From: Streptomyces sp. NBC_00510
Lineage (GTDB): Bacteria; Actinomycetota; Actinomycetes; Streptomycetales; Streptomycetaceae
Length of the DNA: 64,000 nt
Assembly (NCBI GenBank): GCA_036013505.1
Contig: CP107851.1
Location: 5,482,001-5,546,000 of the forward strand
Direction of reading: 5' to 3'
Both the position numbers and the translations under genes were made by a program. Positions 8,341 to 16,561 of this stretch are shown in pieces; the stretch's first letter is position 1; the number at the start of each line of letters is the position of its first letter. A model generated the notes under the pieces. That model had not been told where the DNA came from. It ran no database searches and was given only the letters and a program-made list of their open reading frames with translations.

Positions 8341-9354
8341 TTACGCGTCCCGGGGCGTGCCCCCCGGAGCTTCCCCTGCCGCCGGCACGGGCTGCTCCAG
8401 CCAGAGGAAGCCACCGAGGCCGGACGGGTCGGTGAGCTCGGCCGCCTGACCCGCGCGGGCCAGGGCGCGCACGTAGCCGGCGGGGTCGGAGGAGGCCAGG
8501 GAGAGCGGCGGCCGGGCCCCGGTGACCCCCAGGGCGCCCAGGGCCTCGCGCTGGGTGCGCAGGACCGCCCCGGGGCCCGCGCAGGCGTCCATCGCCACGT
8601 GCGCCGTGATGTCGCAGGAGCCGTCGGGCACCGGCGGTGAGACCTCGCGGCCCGCCCGGAACGCGGTGAGCGTCCCGTACGGCGGGCGGGCCCCGGCCAC
8701 GTGGCCGTAGTCGACCGCGACGGCGAGCCCGGCCTCCAGGGAGGCCACCGCGGCCGCCCAGGCGGAATCCCGCCGGCGGCCGATCTCCGCCCGGGTCCCG
8801 GCCTCCGCGCCCTCGACCGGCCACCAGCGGCGCAGCCAGGCGGCGTCCTCCCCGGCCACCGCGTCGCCGAGGCGCTCGGCGCCGTCCGAGGCGCGGACGA
8901 GGACGTGGCGGGGCACACCGTGCGCGTCGGTCTCCGCCACCGCGACCGGCACGTTGTCCAGCCACTCGTTGGCGAAGAGCAGGCCCCGCAGGCCCGGCGG
9001 GAGCTCGTCGGACCAGGTCACCCGGGCGTCCAGGCCGTCCGGTCGCGGGGCCTTCTCCACCGCGTGCGGCCGCAGGCGGGCGCGCAACGTGGCGGGAACC
9101 ACATCGAGCACCCCCGTGAGCAGTTCCCCGGCGCCCGCGCCGACGTCCACCAGGGCCAGCTCGCCGGGGTGCCCGAGGTCCGCGTCGACGCGCTCCAGGA
9201 GCCGGGCTACGGCCCCCGCGAACAGCGGCGAGGCATGCACCGAGGTGCGGAAATGGGCGGCCGGGCGCTCCCGGCGGAAGAAGCCTCCCGGGCCGTAAAG
9301 GGCCCGCTCCGTGGCCTCCCGCCACCCCGTCCACGCGGCTGTGCTGTCGATCAC
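8341..9354 (-). CDS. MidA/NDUFAF7-like SAM-dependent methyltransferase
   Basis: The 337-residue protein has a class I methyltransferase fold with motif [13 protein letters not shown], the MidA-family signature [11 protein letters not shown] and VDYGHV. It matches the DUF185/SAM-MT family, which includes mitochondrial NDUFAF7, a complex I assembly factor that symmetrically dimethylates an arginine of NDUFS2. The start is uncertain: the GTG at 9354 has GGTGGAG just upstream, while in-frame GTG at 9408 and ATG at 9405 would add 17-18 residues. It lies directly upstream of nuoD2, 20 bases away, so they probably share a transcript and this enzyme may act on NuoD2. Confidence 0.85.
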   Translation of the reverse strand: MIDSTAAWTGWREATERALYGPGGFFRRERPAAHFRTSVHASPLFAGAVARLLERVDADLGHPGELALVDVGAGAGELLTGVLDVVPATLRARLRPHAVEKAPRPDGLDARVTWSDELPPGLRGLLFANEWLDNVPVAVAETDAHGVPRHVLVRASDGAERLGDAVAGEDAAWLRRWWPVEGAEAGTRAEIGRRRDSAWAAAVASLEAGLAVAVDYGHVAGARPPYGTLTAFRAGREVSPPVPDGSCDITAHVAMDACAGPGAVLRTQREALGALGVTGARPPLSLASSDPAGYVRALARAGQAAELTDPSGLGGFLWLEQPVPAAGEAPGGTPRDA

Positions 9355-9571
9355 GTCTCCACCGTATGTGCACAACCCGGGGCTTCGGACGGTTGAGCGG
9401 TCCATCACCGGTTCCAGGTAGGGTGCCGTGGTCAGAGGTGTGTCCGCCCGTGACGGCCGCGGATGAATCGATCATGAACATTCGGCCATCGCGGGAGCGT
9501 ACGCCTATTGCCGGATGGCCCGGTACTGATAGGTGCTGTGCAAGTGACAGGCAGTGGAAGGTGAAGAGCGG

Positions 9572-10555
9572 ATGACGGCCGGCAACAACGGTGCCCCCGA
9601 GCCCGGGAGTGACGACCCCTTCGCGTACCTGTACCGCCAGGACGGCGAAGAGCCGGGTCAGGCGGCTGCTGCCCAGCCCGGTGTGCCCCGCACCTCGTAC
9701 AACCAGGTGCAGCGGGTCGGTGAGCGGCGCCAGCAGCAGCAGCCGCCGCAGCAGGGCGGCTACGGCTACCCGCAGCAGCAGCCCGCGTACGGCCAGCAGG
9801 CGCCCTCCTACGGTCAGCCGCAGCCCCAGCAGGCCCAGGCGACCCAGCAGTTCCCCCAGGGCCCCGCAGGCCCGTCAGGACCGGCCGGCGGCGGCAGCCG
9901 GCGCGCCGCGTCCCCGCGTCCCGGCGGCCCCAACAGCAAGAGCCTGCTGATCGGCGCCGTCGCCGTGGTCGCCGCCGTCGCGATCGGCATCGGCGTCGCC
10001 ATGGCGGGCGGTGACGACGACACCCCGCAGACGGGCGCCGGCTCCACGCCGACCGCGAGCAGCGACGCCGGCAAGGACAACAACTCCGGCGAGCCCTCGG
10101 CCTCGGCGAGCGCGACCGAGCCCGGTGTCGTCGACGCGGCCTCGCTGGCCAAGGCGGGCGGCGCCCGGGTCGGTTCCCAGTACAAGGGCACCCTGGCGGC
10201 GGGCGGCAAGTACGTCGAGAACATGAACGCGGTGGGCGCGTCGGTGACCTGGACGGTCGACGTGCCGAAGGACGGCTCGTACGACTTCTGGATCCGCTAC
10301 GCCAACGCGGAGAAGGACTCGGCCAGCGCCACGACCGTGGTCAACGGGACGCCCCAGAGCTACAAGCCGGATCTGAAGAACTACGGCAAGGAGGGCGACT
10401 GGAACGCGTGGTACCGCTCCTACGTCACCCTCGACCTGAAGCAGGGGAGCAACACGATCGCCCTCACCTGCGGTCAGGGCGACGCCTGCCACTTCAACCT
10501 CGACCAGGTGGCGCTCCTGGACAAGGGCCAGTCGCCCGAGGGCTGGGGCAGCTGA
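9572..10555 (+). CDS. Membrane-anchored carbohydrate-binding (CBM35-like) protein
   Basis: The 327-residue protein has a cytosolic Gln/Pro/Tyr-rich N-terminus (about residues 50-100), one transmembrane helix (about 124-146) and a Ser/Thr-rich linker. The C-terminal extracellular domain (about 195-325) has features of the CBM6/CBM35 group, such as [23 protein letters not shown] and a terminal [12 protein letters not shown]. It probably displays a sugar-binding module on the outer face of the membrane. The ATG at 9572 follows GGAAGGTGAAGAG. It sits tail-to-tail with a sugar kinase gene, consistent with a local carbohydrate theme; the ligand is unknown. Confidence 0.82.
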   Translation: MTAGNNGAPEPGSDDPFAYLYRQDGEEPGQAAAAQPGVPRTSYNQVQRVGERRQQQQPPQQGGYGYPQQQPAYGQQAPSYGQPQPQQAQATQQFPQGPAGPSGPAGGGSRRAASPRPGGPNSKSLLIGAVAVVAAVAIGIGVAMAGGDDDTPQTGAGSTPTASSDAGKDNNSGEPSASASATEPGVVDAASLAKAGGARVGSQYKGTLAAGGKYVENMNAVGASVTWTVDVPKDGSYDFWIRYANAEKDSASATTVVNGTPQSYKPDLKNYGKEGDWNAWYRSYVTLDLKQGSNTIALTCGQGDACHFNLDQVALLDKGQSPEGWGS

Positions 10556-10557
10556 AC

Positions 10558-10593
10558 CGGCAGTGGCCCGCCGTGACCGGCGGGCTACTGCCG
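10558..10593. terminator. Bidirectional terminator hairpin
   Basis: A 16-base stem with one mismatch (10558-10573 against 10578-10593) and a TGAC loop lies between the CBM gene and the kinase. It includes the kinase stop codon and serves both converging genes. Confidence 0.7.
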
Positions 10594-11526
10594 TGAGTCG
10601 CCCTCCCGGATCACGGTGATCCGTCCCAGCAGGTCCTCGTACACCCCGCGGTCGAACTCGCCCGCGACGGGTGCCGCCACGGTGGCCGCCGAGAGGGCGA
10701 CGGCGCGGGCGAGGCGGCGCGGCCAGTCGAGGCCCTCGACGAGCCCGGAGAGCAGGGCGGCGACGGCGGAGTCGCCGGCGCCGGCGGGATTGCCGGGGAC
10801 GGGCGCCGGGGGCCGGGCGGTCCACACGGTGCCGTCCTCGGCGAGGGCGAGCATCCCGTCGGGGCCGAGCGAGGCGGCGACGGCGCGGGCGCCGCGGCGG
10901 CGGGCGTCGCGTGCGGCGCGCATGGGCTCCGTCGCGCCGGTGAGCCCGGTCAGTTCGGCGGCGTTGGGCTTGACCAGATCGGGCCGGGCGGCCAGGCCGC
11001 GCCGCAGCGGCTCGCCGCTGGTGTCCAGCAGCACCGGGACGCCCGCGGCGCGCGCGTCCCGCACGAGTTCGGCGTAGCAGCCGACCGGCAGTCCGGGCGG
11101 CAGGCTGCCGCACAGCGCCACGGCGCGCGCCGCGCCGCCGTCCAGGAACTTGCGGTACGTACCGAGGAAGGCCGCCCACTCCTGCGAAGTGATCGTCGGG
11201 CCGGGCTCGTTGAACATCGTGGTGTCGCCGCCCGACTCGTCCACGACGCCCACCGTCCGCCGGGTGCTGCCGGAGGTGGGCACGAGGGCGTCCGTGACGC
11301 CGTCGATCCCCGTCAGGTAGGCACGCAGCCGGTCACCGGACGCGCCGCCCGCGAAGCCGGTCGCGACGGCCTCGTGGCCGAGCGCGGCGAGGACGCGGGC
11401 GACGTTCAGCCCTTTGCCGCCGGGACGTTCCGCGGCCTCCGACACCCGGTGGGTGGTGTGCGGCCGCAGCCGGGGGACGCGGTAGGTCACGTCGATGGCG
11501 GCGTTCAGCGTGACGGTGACGATCAC
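10585..11526 (-). CDS. PfkB-family hexose kinase (1-phosphofructokinase / tagatose-6-phosphate kinase type)
   Basis: The 313-residue cytosolic kinase shows both PfkB signatures: GGKGLNVARVLAALG near residue 36 and GNPAGAGDSAVAALLSG near 245, with the catalytic Asp in GAGDS. The family phosphorylates sugar phosphates such as fructose-1-phosphate or tagatose-6-phosphate. Lying 88 bases downstream of nagA in the same direction, it may act on a product of amino-sugar catabolism. The start is GTG at 11526. Its ribosome site (GAAGGGA) lies inside the 3-prime arm of a perfect inverted repeat at 11528-11571. Confidence 0.88.
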   Translation of the reverse strand: MIVTVTLNAAIDVTYRVPRLRPHTTHRVSEAAERPGGKGLNVARVLAALGHEAVATGFAGGASGDRLRAYLTGIDGVTDALVPTSGSTRRTVGVVDESGGDTTMFNEPGPTITSQEWAAFLGTYRKFLDGGAARAVALCGSLPPGLPVGCYAELVRDARAAGVPVLLDTSGEPLRRGLAARPDLVKPNAAELTGLTGATEPMRAARDARRRGARAVAASLGPDGMLALAEDGTVWTARPPAPVPGNPAGAGDSAVAALLSGLVEGLDWPRRLARAVALSAATVAAPVAGEFDRGVYEDLLGRITVIREGDSRQ

Positions 11527-11527
11527 C

Positions 11528-11571
11528 GCATGATCCCTTCGAACAGCGTGTGCGATGGGAAGGGATCATGC
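11528..11571 (-). promoter_or_regulatory. Perfect 13-bp inverted repeat covering the kinase ribosome-binding site
   Basis: GCATGATCCCTTC (11528-11540) is the exact reverse complement of GAAGGGATCATGC (11559-11571), with an 18-base spacer. In the kinase mRNA the arm nearest the start holds the AGGGA ribosome site 7 bases before GTG. It could be an RNA hairpin blocking translation or a DNA operator; the sequence alone does not decide. Confidence 0.7.
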
Positions 11572-11614
11572 CAAAGGAACGCCCGGAGGCACAGACCCCG
11601 CCGCCCGGGGTCCG

Positions 11615-12754
11615 TCAGGGCTCGACGACCCAGCTGCCCTTCCGCATCACGCCCACGAGGTCGAACGACGCGTCCAGGACCACCAGGTCGGCGTCCTTCC
11701 CCGGCTCCAGGGAGCCGATCCGGTCGTACGCGCCCAGCAGCCGCGCCGGGTTGGCGCTCAGCGCGCGCACGGCGTCGCCGACGGGCAGCCCGTCCACGGT
11801 CACCGCCCGCTTGAACGCGGTGTCCAGGGTCAGCGTGGAACCCGCGATGGAGCCGCCCTCGACGAGCCGGGCGACGCCGTCGACGACGTCGACCTCCATC
11901 GGGCCCAGCAGGTAGCGGCCGTCGCCGAAGCCGGCCGCGTCCATGGCGTCGGTGATGAAGGCGACCCGGTCGGCCCCGGCGCTGCGGAACGCCATCTCCA
12001 GGACGGCCGGGTGCAGGTGGACGCCGTCGTTGATGAGCTCGACGGTGACCCGCTCGTCCTCCAGCAGCGCGGCGATCGGGCCGGGTGCGCGGTGCAGTAG
12101 CGCGGGCATGGCGTTGAACAGGTGCGTCGCCACGGTCGCGCCCGCCTCGACGGCCTGCAGGGTGGCCTCGTACGCGGCGTCGGTGTGGCCGACGGCGGCG
12201 ATGACGCCGTGTTCGGCCAGCAGCCGCACCGAGTCGAGCCCGCCGGGCAGTTCGGGGGCGAGGGTCACCATGCGCGCGGTGCCGCGGGCGGCGTCGAGCA
12301 GCTTGCGGACGTCCGAGGGGTGCGGGTCGCGCAGCAGCGAGGGCTTGTGCGCGCCGCGCCGGTGCGGGGAGATGAACGGCCCCTCGAAGTGGATGCCGGC
12401 CAGGTCGCCCTGCTCGACCAGTTCGGACAGCAGAGCGGCCTGCCGGGACAGGTCGTCCAGGTCCCCGGTGACCGTCGAGGCGAGCAGGGTGGTGGTGCCG
12501 TGCCGCCGGTGGGTCCCGACGCCGGTGAGGACGGCCTCGGCGTCACCGGAGGAGAAGGACGCGCCGCCGCCGCCGTGCACGTGGATGTCGACGAAGCCGG
12601 GGACGATCCAGTGTCCGGCCAGGTCGCGGGTGGACGCCTGGAGCGGGTCGTTCGCGACGATCGAGCGGCCCTCGACGGTCAGCCGGCCGTCTTCGACCAC
12701 GCCGTCCGGCAGCACCACACGGGCACCGGTCAGCACGCTAGTTGCCGCAGTCAA
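11615..12754 (-). CDS. nagA: N-acetylglucosamine-6-phosphate deacetylase NagA
   Basis: NagA removes acetate from GlcNAc-6-phosphate, committing it to glycolysis or cell-wall reuse. The 379-residue amidohydrolase has the metal-binding HVHGGGG motif, IHFEGPFISPHRRGAH, GHTDAAY, THLFNAM and the catalytic aspartate in ITDAMDAAG, followed by the PGKDADLVVLD end block. The start is the TTG at 12754: it overlaps the ROK kinase stop (TTGA) and has GGAGGTGA 5-6 bases upstream. This gives tight coupling with the kinase gene. Confidence 0.93.
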   Translation of the reverse strand: MTAATSVLTGARVVLPDGVVEDGRLTVEGRSIVANDPLQASTRDLAGHWIVPGFVDIHVHGGGGASFSSGDAEAVLTGVGTHRRHGTTTLLASTVTGDLDDLSRQAALLSELVEQGDLAGIHFEGPFISPHRRGAHKPSLLRDPHPSDVRKLLDAARGTARMVTLAPELPGGLDSVRLLAEHGVIAAVGHTDAAYEATLQAVEAGATVATHLFNAMPALLHRAPGPIAALLEDERVTVELINDGVHLHPAVLEMAFRSAGADRVAFITDAMDAAGFGDGRYLLGPMEVDVVDGVARLVEGGSIAGSTLTLDTAFKRAVTVDGLPVGDAVRALSANPARLLGAYDRIGSLEPGKDADLVVLDASFDLVGVMRKGSWVVEP

Positions 12755-13665
12755 GCGGTCACCTCCACGGAGAGAAGATCCCAGGCGAGCAGCCCTGCGC
12801 CCAGGCATCCGGCGGTGTCCCCGAGGGCCGCCGGCACGATGAGGGGGAGTTGCTGGAAGGTCAGCCGCCGCTCGACGGCGGCCCGCAGCGGTGCGAAGAG
12901 GGTGTCGCCGGCCTCGGCGAGCCCGCCGCCGACGATCAGCGTTCCCGGGGTCATCAGGGTGATCCCGGTGACCAGGCCGTCGGCGAGGGCGGCGACGACC
13001 TCGTCCCACACGGCCGCCGCGCGGGGGTCGCCCGCCTCGACGGCGGCGGCGCAGCCGGCGGCCCCGGCGTCCGGGCTCCCGCCCGCGGCCTGCCAGGCGC
13101 GGGCCACGGCGGCGGCGGAGGCCGCCGTCTCCAGGCAGCCCCGCTGGCCGCAGCCGCAGACCGGGCCGCCGGGGCGGACGACGACGTGCCCGAGCTCGGT
13201 GGCCTCGACACGGCCCTCGATGCCGATCGCCCCGGCGATGCCGGTGCCCAGCGCCACGAACAGGAAGCGCTCGGCGCCCCGCCCCGCGCCCAGCCGGCCC
13301 TCAGCGAGGCCGCCGGCGCGCACGTCGTGGCCGAGGGCGACGGGGGTGCCGTCGAGGCGGCGGGTGAGCAGGTCGCGCAGGGGCGCGTCGCGCCAGCCGA
13401 GGTTCGCGGAGTAGACCGCGATGCCGGCCCGCTCGTCGACCAGCCCGGGCACGGCGACCCCGGCCGCGGCGGCGGGCTCGCCGTAAGCGCTTTCGCCGTA
13501 GGTACGAAGGTCCGCGGCGAAGTCGAGCACGGAGTCGACCACGGCACCCGGGCCGCGCTCCCGGCCGGTCGGGCGGCGTGCCTCGTGCAGCAGCGTGCCG
13601 TCCGCCGCGACCAGAGCGGCCTTCATGCCGGTGCCGCCCACATCGAGGGCGATGACGTGTCTCAC
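12751..13665 (-). CDS. nagK: ROK-family sugar kinase, probable N-acetylglucosamine kinase NagK
   Basis: The 304-residue kinase starts VRHVIALDVGGTGMK, the ROK ATP-binding motif. It has GHDVRAGGLAEGRLGAG, the substrate histidine in ATELGHVVV, and the zinc site CGCGQRGCLE. The pairing with nagA matches the characterised Streptomyces nagKA operon, in which NagK makes GlcNAc-6-phosphate for NagA; glucose remains a possible substrate of the family. The GTG at 13665 opens directly into conserved sequence. A DasR-like operator lies 29 bases upstream. Confidence 0.88.
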   Translation of the reverse strand: MRHVIALDVGGTGMKAALVAADGTLLHEARRPTGRERGPGAVVDSVLDFAADLRTYGESAYGEPAAAAGVAVPGLVDERAGIAVYSANLGWRDAPLRDLLTRRLDGTPVALGHDVRAGGLAEGRLGAGRGAERFLFVALGTGIAGAIGIEGRVEATELGHVVVRPGGPVCGCGQRGCLETAASAAAVARAWQAAGGSPDAGAAGCAAAVEAGDPRAAAVWDEVVAALADGLVTGITLMTPGTLIVGGGLAEAGDTLFAPLRAAVERRLTFQQLPLIVPAALGDTAGCLGAGLLAWDLLSVEVTA

Positions 13666-13693
13666 GGGTGACAGTGTCGCGCGGGATCCGGCA

Positions 13694-13709
13694 AAAGGTC
13701 TAGTCCACT
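13694..13709. promoter_or_regulatory. DasR-responsive element (dre)-like operator upstream of nagK
   Basis: AAAGGTCTAGTCCACT matches 13 of 16 positions of the dre consensus ACTGGTCTAGACCACT. DasR is the GntR-type repressor of GlcNAc metabolism in Streptomyces, relieved by glucosamine-6-phosphate, and nagKA is an established target. Position and match make this a likely repressor site. Confidence 0.75.
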
Positions 13710-13932
13710 CGTCGAAAGAGATCGCGTGCCGCGTGCGAACGGGCGCCAGGCGGGGTTGCGGGCGCGAACCCCGAGTGGTGTAGACCTCATGAGGGGGGTC
13801 GGGATGGGGACGCCGTGTGATCGGAGGAACACCCGGCGCATCGGCCGGCCGGAGGCGAACCCTGAGCGCGATCGCCGAGGTGGAGGCGCGCGACGCGGAA
13901 CAGGGGCGACGGGGCGCGGATATGGTTGTCGG

Positions 13933-14193
13933 ATGGAACGGGACGAGACCGGGGCGGACGCCCCCGAGGACGGGCTGACGGAGCAGGACCGCGCCGTCCT
14001 CGACATCGCCCGCCGCACGTGGGCCGGACCCGGCGCGAAGGAACGTGCCGTCCGCGAACGCCTCGGCATCTCCCCCACGCGCTACTACCAGCTCCTCAAC
14101 GCCCTCCTCGACGACCCCCGCGCCCTCGCGCACGACCCCGTCACGGTCAACCGCCTCCGCCGCACCCGCGACACCCACCGCACCACCCGCTGA
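13933..14193 (+). CDS. DUF3263 family protein
   Basis: The 86-residue protein has an acidic N-terminal tail and a helical body, DRAVLDIARRTWAGPGAKERAVRERLGISPTRYYQLLNALLDDP, which is the DUF3263 domain. The segment KERAVRERLGISPTRYYQLLN reads like a helix-turn-helix, so DNA binding is plausible but unproven. The basic C-terminus (RLRRTRDTHRTTR) fits this. The ATG at 13933 begins the family sequence. It stands alone between the divergent nagK and a repeat block. Confidence 0.8.
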   Translation: MERDETGADAPEDGLTEQDRAVLDIARRTWAGPGAKERAVRERLGISPTRYYQLLNALLDDPRALAHDPVTVNRLRRTRDTHRTTR

Positions 14194-14248
14194 CGCCCGC
14201 CCCCCGCGGGGTCCCCTCCTGGCGGCGGTGTGATGGGCGTCCCTGCCG

Positions 14249-14548
14249 GTGACCGGTTGTCCGGGGTTCGGGTGGGTGGGATACCGCTCGGCGCAGGCGC
14301 AGCGGGCACCGCCGGCTCTCGCCGTGCGGGGTCCCGCCGTCGTGGGGGAGGAGCGGGTGCCCTGCGGGTGACCGGTTGTCCGGGGTTCGGGTGGGTGGGA
14401 TACCGCTCGGCGCAGGCGCCGCGGACCCGCGGGGGCACCGTCGGTCCGCGCTGTGCGGGTCCCCTCTTCGCGGCGGTGCGATGGATGCCTCTGCCGGTGA
14501 CTGGTTGTCCGGGGTATGGGCGGGTGGGTGGGAGACCGCCCGCCGCAG
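14249..14548. repeat. Three degenerate tandem copies, unit about 119-129 bases
   Basis: Copies begin at 14249, 14368 and 14497 with GTGACCGGTTGTCCGGGGT or a close variant, followed by a GGGTGGGTGGGA run and ending near CGCAGGCG. The first two are nearly identical over about 50 bases; the third is more diverged. Spacer sequences between conserved cores also share segments such as GTGCGGGTCCC. Confidence 0.85.
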
Positions 14549-14553
14549 GCGCC

Positions 14554-14659
14554 GCGGACCCGCGGGCGGCGACGGCGGGGTCCCCGCCCGGAGGGCGCCG
14601 CGCGTCGCGGACCCGCGGGCGGCGACGGCGGGGTCCCCGCCCGGAGGGTGCCGCACGCC
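14554..14659. repeat. Two tandem copies of a 53-base unit
   Basis: The units at 14554-14606 and 14607-14659 both read GCGGACCCGCGGGCGGCGAC and continue through GGGGTCCCCGCCCGGAGGG. They differ at only a few positions. Each contains strong palindromic segments, so stable RNA or DNA hairpins are expected. Confidence 0.85.
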
Positions 14660-14742
14660 GTGGGGGGCGGAGAATACCGCCGGAGGCGGGATGCTTCCGT
14701 ACGCCGGGCATGCCCCCCGCAGGGGTCGGTATGGTCGGGGGC

Positions 14743-15639
14743 ATGAGCCGCAGCCGCAGGGACGAACTGCCGGTACCCACGACGCCCGAGGGCAAGGACG
14801 GCCTGGCCGCACTGCTCGCGGAGCCCCGCAGGGCCGTGCTGGCCCTGGACTTCGACGGGACGCTGGCGCCGATCGTGCCGGATCCGGACGCCGCGCGGGC
14901 GCATCCCCGCGCGGCCGCCGCACTGGCCCGGCTGGCGCCGCGGATCGGGTCCGTCGTGGTCGTGACGGGCCGCCCCGCGGGCGTGGCCGTGCGGTACGGG
15001 GGCTTCGCCGGCGTGCCGGCCCTGGAGCACATGGTCGTGCTGGGCCACTACGGCGCCGAGCGCTGGGACGCCCGTTCCGGCGAGGTCAAGGCGCCCGGCG
15101 CGCACCCCGGGGTCAACGCGGTGCGCGCGGAACTGCCGGGCGTGCTGGACGCGATCGGGGCGTGGCACGGCACGTGGGTGGAGGACAAGGGCCGCGCGGT
15201 GGCCGTCCACACGCGCCGCACGGAGGATCCGCAGGCCGCGTTCGAGGCTTTGAGCGGACCGCTGCGCGATCTGGCCGACCGGCACGGGCTGATCGTGGAG
15301 CCGGGCCGGATGGTGCTGGAGCTGCGGCCGCCCGGGATGGACAAGGGCGTGGCCCTCAACGACTACCTGCGGGAGGTCGGCGCCGGTCCCGTGCTGTACG
15401 CCGGTGACGACCTGGGCGACCTGGCCGCCTTCGGGGCCGTGGAGAAGCGGCGCGCCGACGGCCTGCCCGGTGTGCTGGTGTGCAGCGGCAGCGCGGAGGT
15501 GGCCGAGCTGGCCGCCCGGGCGGACCTCGTCGTGGACGGCCCGGAGGGCGTCGTGGCGCTGGTCGACGCCCTCGCGGACGCCCTGGAGGAGCGGGACGGT
15601 CAGGACGGGGCCGAGAGCCAGCCGCCGGTCAGCGACTGA
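14743..15639 (+). CDS. otsB: Trehalose-6-phosphate phosphatase OtsB
   Basis: OtsB dephosphorylates trehalose-6-phosphate to trehalose. The 298-residue protein has HAD motif I LALDFDGTLAPI (about residues 36-47), VVVTGRP, GHYGAERW, EDKGRAVAVHTR and motif IV GDDLGDLAAF, all typical of the OtsB branch. The ATG at 14743 is preceded by GGTCGGGGGC and begins the conserved sequence. Its partner otsA is 7 kb away on the other strand (22370-23830). The last 40 bases overlap the converging SDR gene. Confidence 0.92.
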   Translation: MSRSRRDELPVPTTPEGKDGLAALLAEPRRAVLALDFDGTLAPIVPDPDAARAHPRAAAALARLAPRIGSVVVVTGRPAGVAVRYGGFAGVPALEHMVVLGHYGAERWDARSGEVKAPGAHPGVNAVRAELPGVLDAIGAWHGTWVEDKGRAVAVHTRRTEDPQAAFEALSGPLRDLADRHGLIVEPGRMVLELRPPGMDKGVALNDYLREVGAGPVLYAGDDLGDLAAFGAVEKRRADGLPGVLVCSGSAEVAELAARADLVVDGPEGVVALVDALADALEERDGQDGAESQPPVSD

Positions 15640-16460
15640 ACTGCGGACCCGTCGAGGTCCGCGAGCTTCACGCCCGTGAACTCCCGGGCCCGCGGGGAGG
15701 TCTGGACGCGGAAGGGCGGCCGCTCGGCGCCGAGCACCTCGACGATCGGCGCCGCGGCCTCGTCGATGGTCTGGGCGGCCGTGAACGCCTGCGTGGTCCG
15801 GTCGAGGTAGTGGGTGAACGCGGGCCGGTAGGGGCCCGCGGCCGCCGCGTACGCGGGGATGTCGATGCCGAGGTTGGCGACGAACTCGCTGCCGACCGCG
15901 CCCGGTTCCACGACGCTCACGGTGACCCCGACCGCGGCCGCCACGGGCGCGAGCGCCTCCATGTAGCCCTCGACCGCGAACTTCGCCGCGCAGTAGGCCT
16001 CGTTGAAGGGCTGCCCCACGACGCCGCCCACGCTGGTGACGGTGACCAGCCGCCCGCCGGAGGCTCGCAGGTGCGGCATCGCGGCCTTGGTGACCTCGAC
16101 GACGCCGAAGAAGTTGACCTCCATCGTGGCGCGGACGTCCGCGACCGTCTCCAGCTCGATCGTGCCGACGTGCCCGGCGCCGGCGTTGTTGACCACCGCG
16201 TCCAGGCCGCCGAACTCGACGACGACGTCCTCCACCACCGCGGCGACCAGCCGGGCGTCGGTCACGTCCAGCCGCTTCACGTGGACGTGTTCGGCGACCC
16301 CCGCCCCGGCCGCGGCCTTGCGGAGGGCGTTCGCCTTCCCGGGGTCGCGCATGGTCGCGACGACGTTCCAGTCGGCACGGGCGGCGGCCACGGCGGTGGC
16401 CAGGCCGATGCCTGAGGAGGTGCCGGTGATCAGGACGGTCCTGGGGGTGCCGGTGGTCAT
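15600..16460 (-). CDS. SDR-family NAD(P)-dependent oxidoreductase
   Basis: The 286-residue protein is a classical short-chain dehydrogenase. It has the cofactor motif TGTSSGIG (about 11-18), LDVTD, NNAGAG and the catalytic YCAAK, with serine in SVGG. The long C-terminal substrate region suggests a lipid or ketone substrate, but none can be named. The ATG at 16460 is the natural start. Its 3-prime end overlaps that of otsB by 40 bases. Confidence 0.88.
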   Translation of the reverse strand: MTTGTPRTVLITGTSSGIGLATAVAAARADWNVVATMRDPGKANALRKAAAGAGVAEHVHVKRLDVTDARLVAAVVEDVVVEFGGLDAVVNNAGAGHVGTIELETVADVRATMEVNFFGVVEVTKAAMPHLRASGGRLVTVTSVGGVVGQPFNEAYCAAKFAVEGYMEALAPVAAAVGVTVSVVEPGAVGSEFVANLGIDIPAYAAAAGPYRPAFTHYLDRTTQAFTAAQTIDEAAAPIVEVLGAERPPFRVQTSPRAREFTGVKLADLDGSAVQSLTGGWLSAPS

Positions 16461-16561
16461 GGGGTGGCTCTCGCTCTCTGCCGGGCCGTGCGGGTGCGCG
16501 GGTGCGCGGGTGCGCGCGTACTGATGACCGCACCCTAAACAGCCCGGCGGCCTCCGCCCGG

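Larger units (their letters stand above)
14194..14742. other. Gene-free interval filled with tandem repeats
   Basis: This 549-base gap between the DUF3263 gene and otsB has no convincing gene. Open frames exist on both strands but are driven by repeats and GC bias. It contains three degenerate copies of a unit of about 120-130 bases and then two copies of a 53-base unit. The otsB promoter should lie at its right end, near 14,660-14,740. Confidence 0.7.

Noticed and set aside
14249-14659. CRISPR array
   Set aside because: Repeats are long, adjacent and degenerate, not short repeats with unique spacers, and no cas genes are present.
12751-16533. Extended minus-strand frame running upstream of the ROK kinase
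   Set aside because: Only the last ~300 codons carry ROK motifs. The upstream part crosses the repeat block and is antisense to otsB, so the gene starts at 13665.
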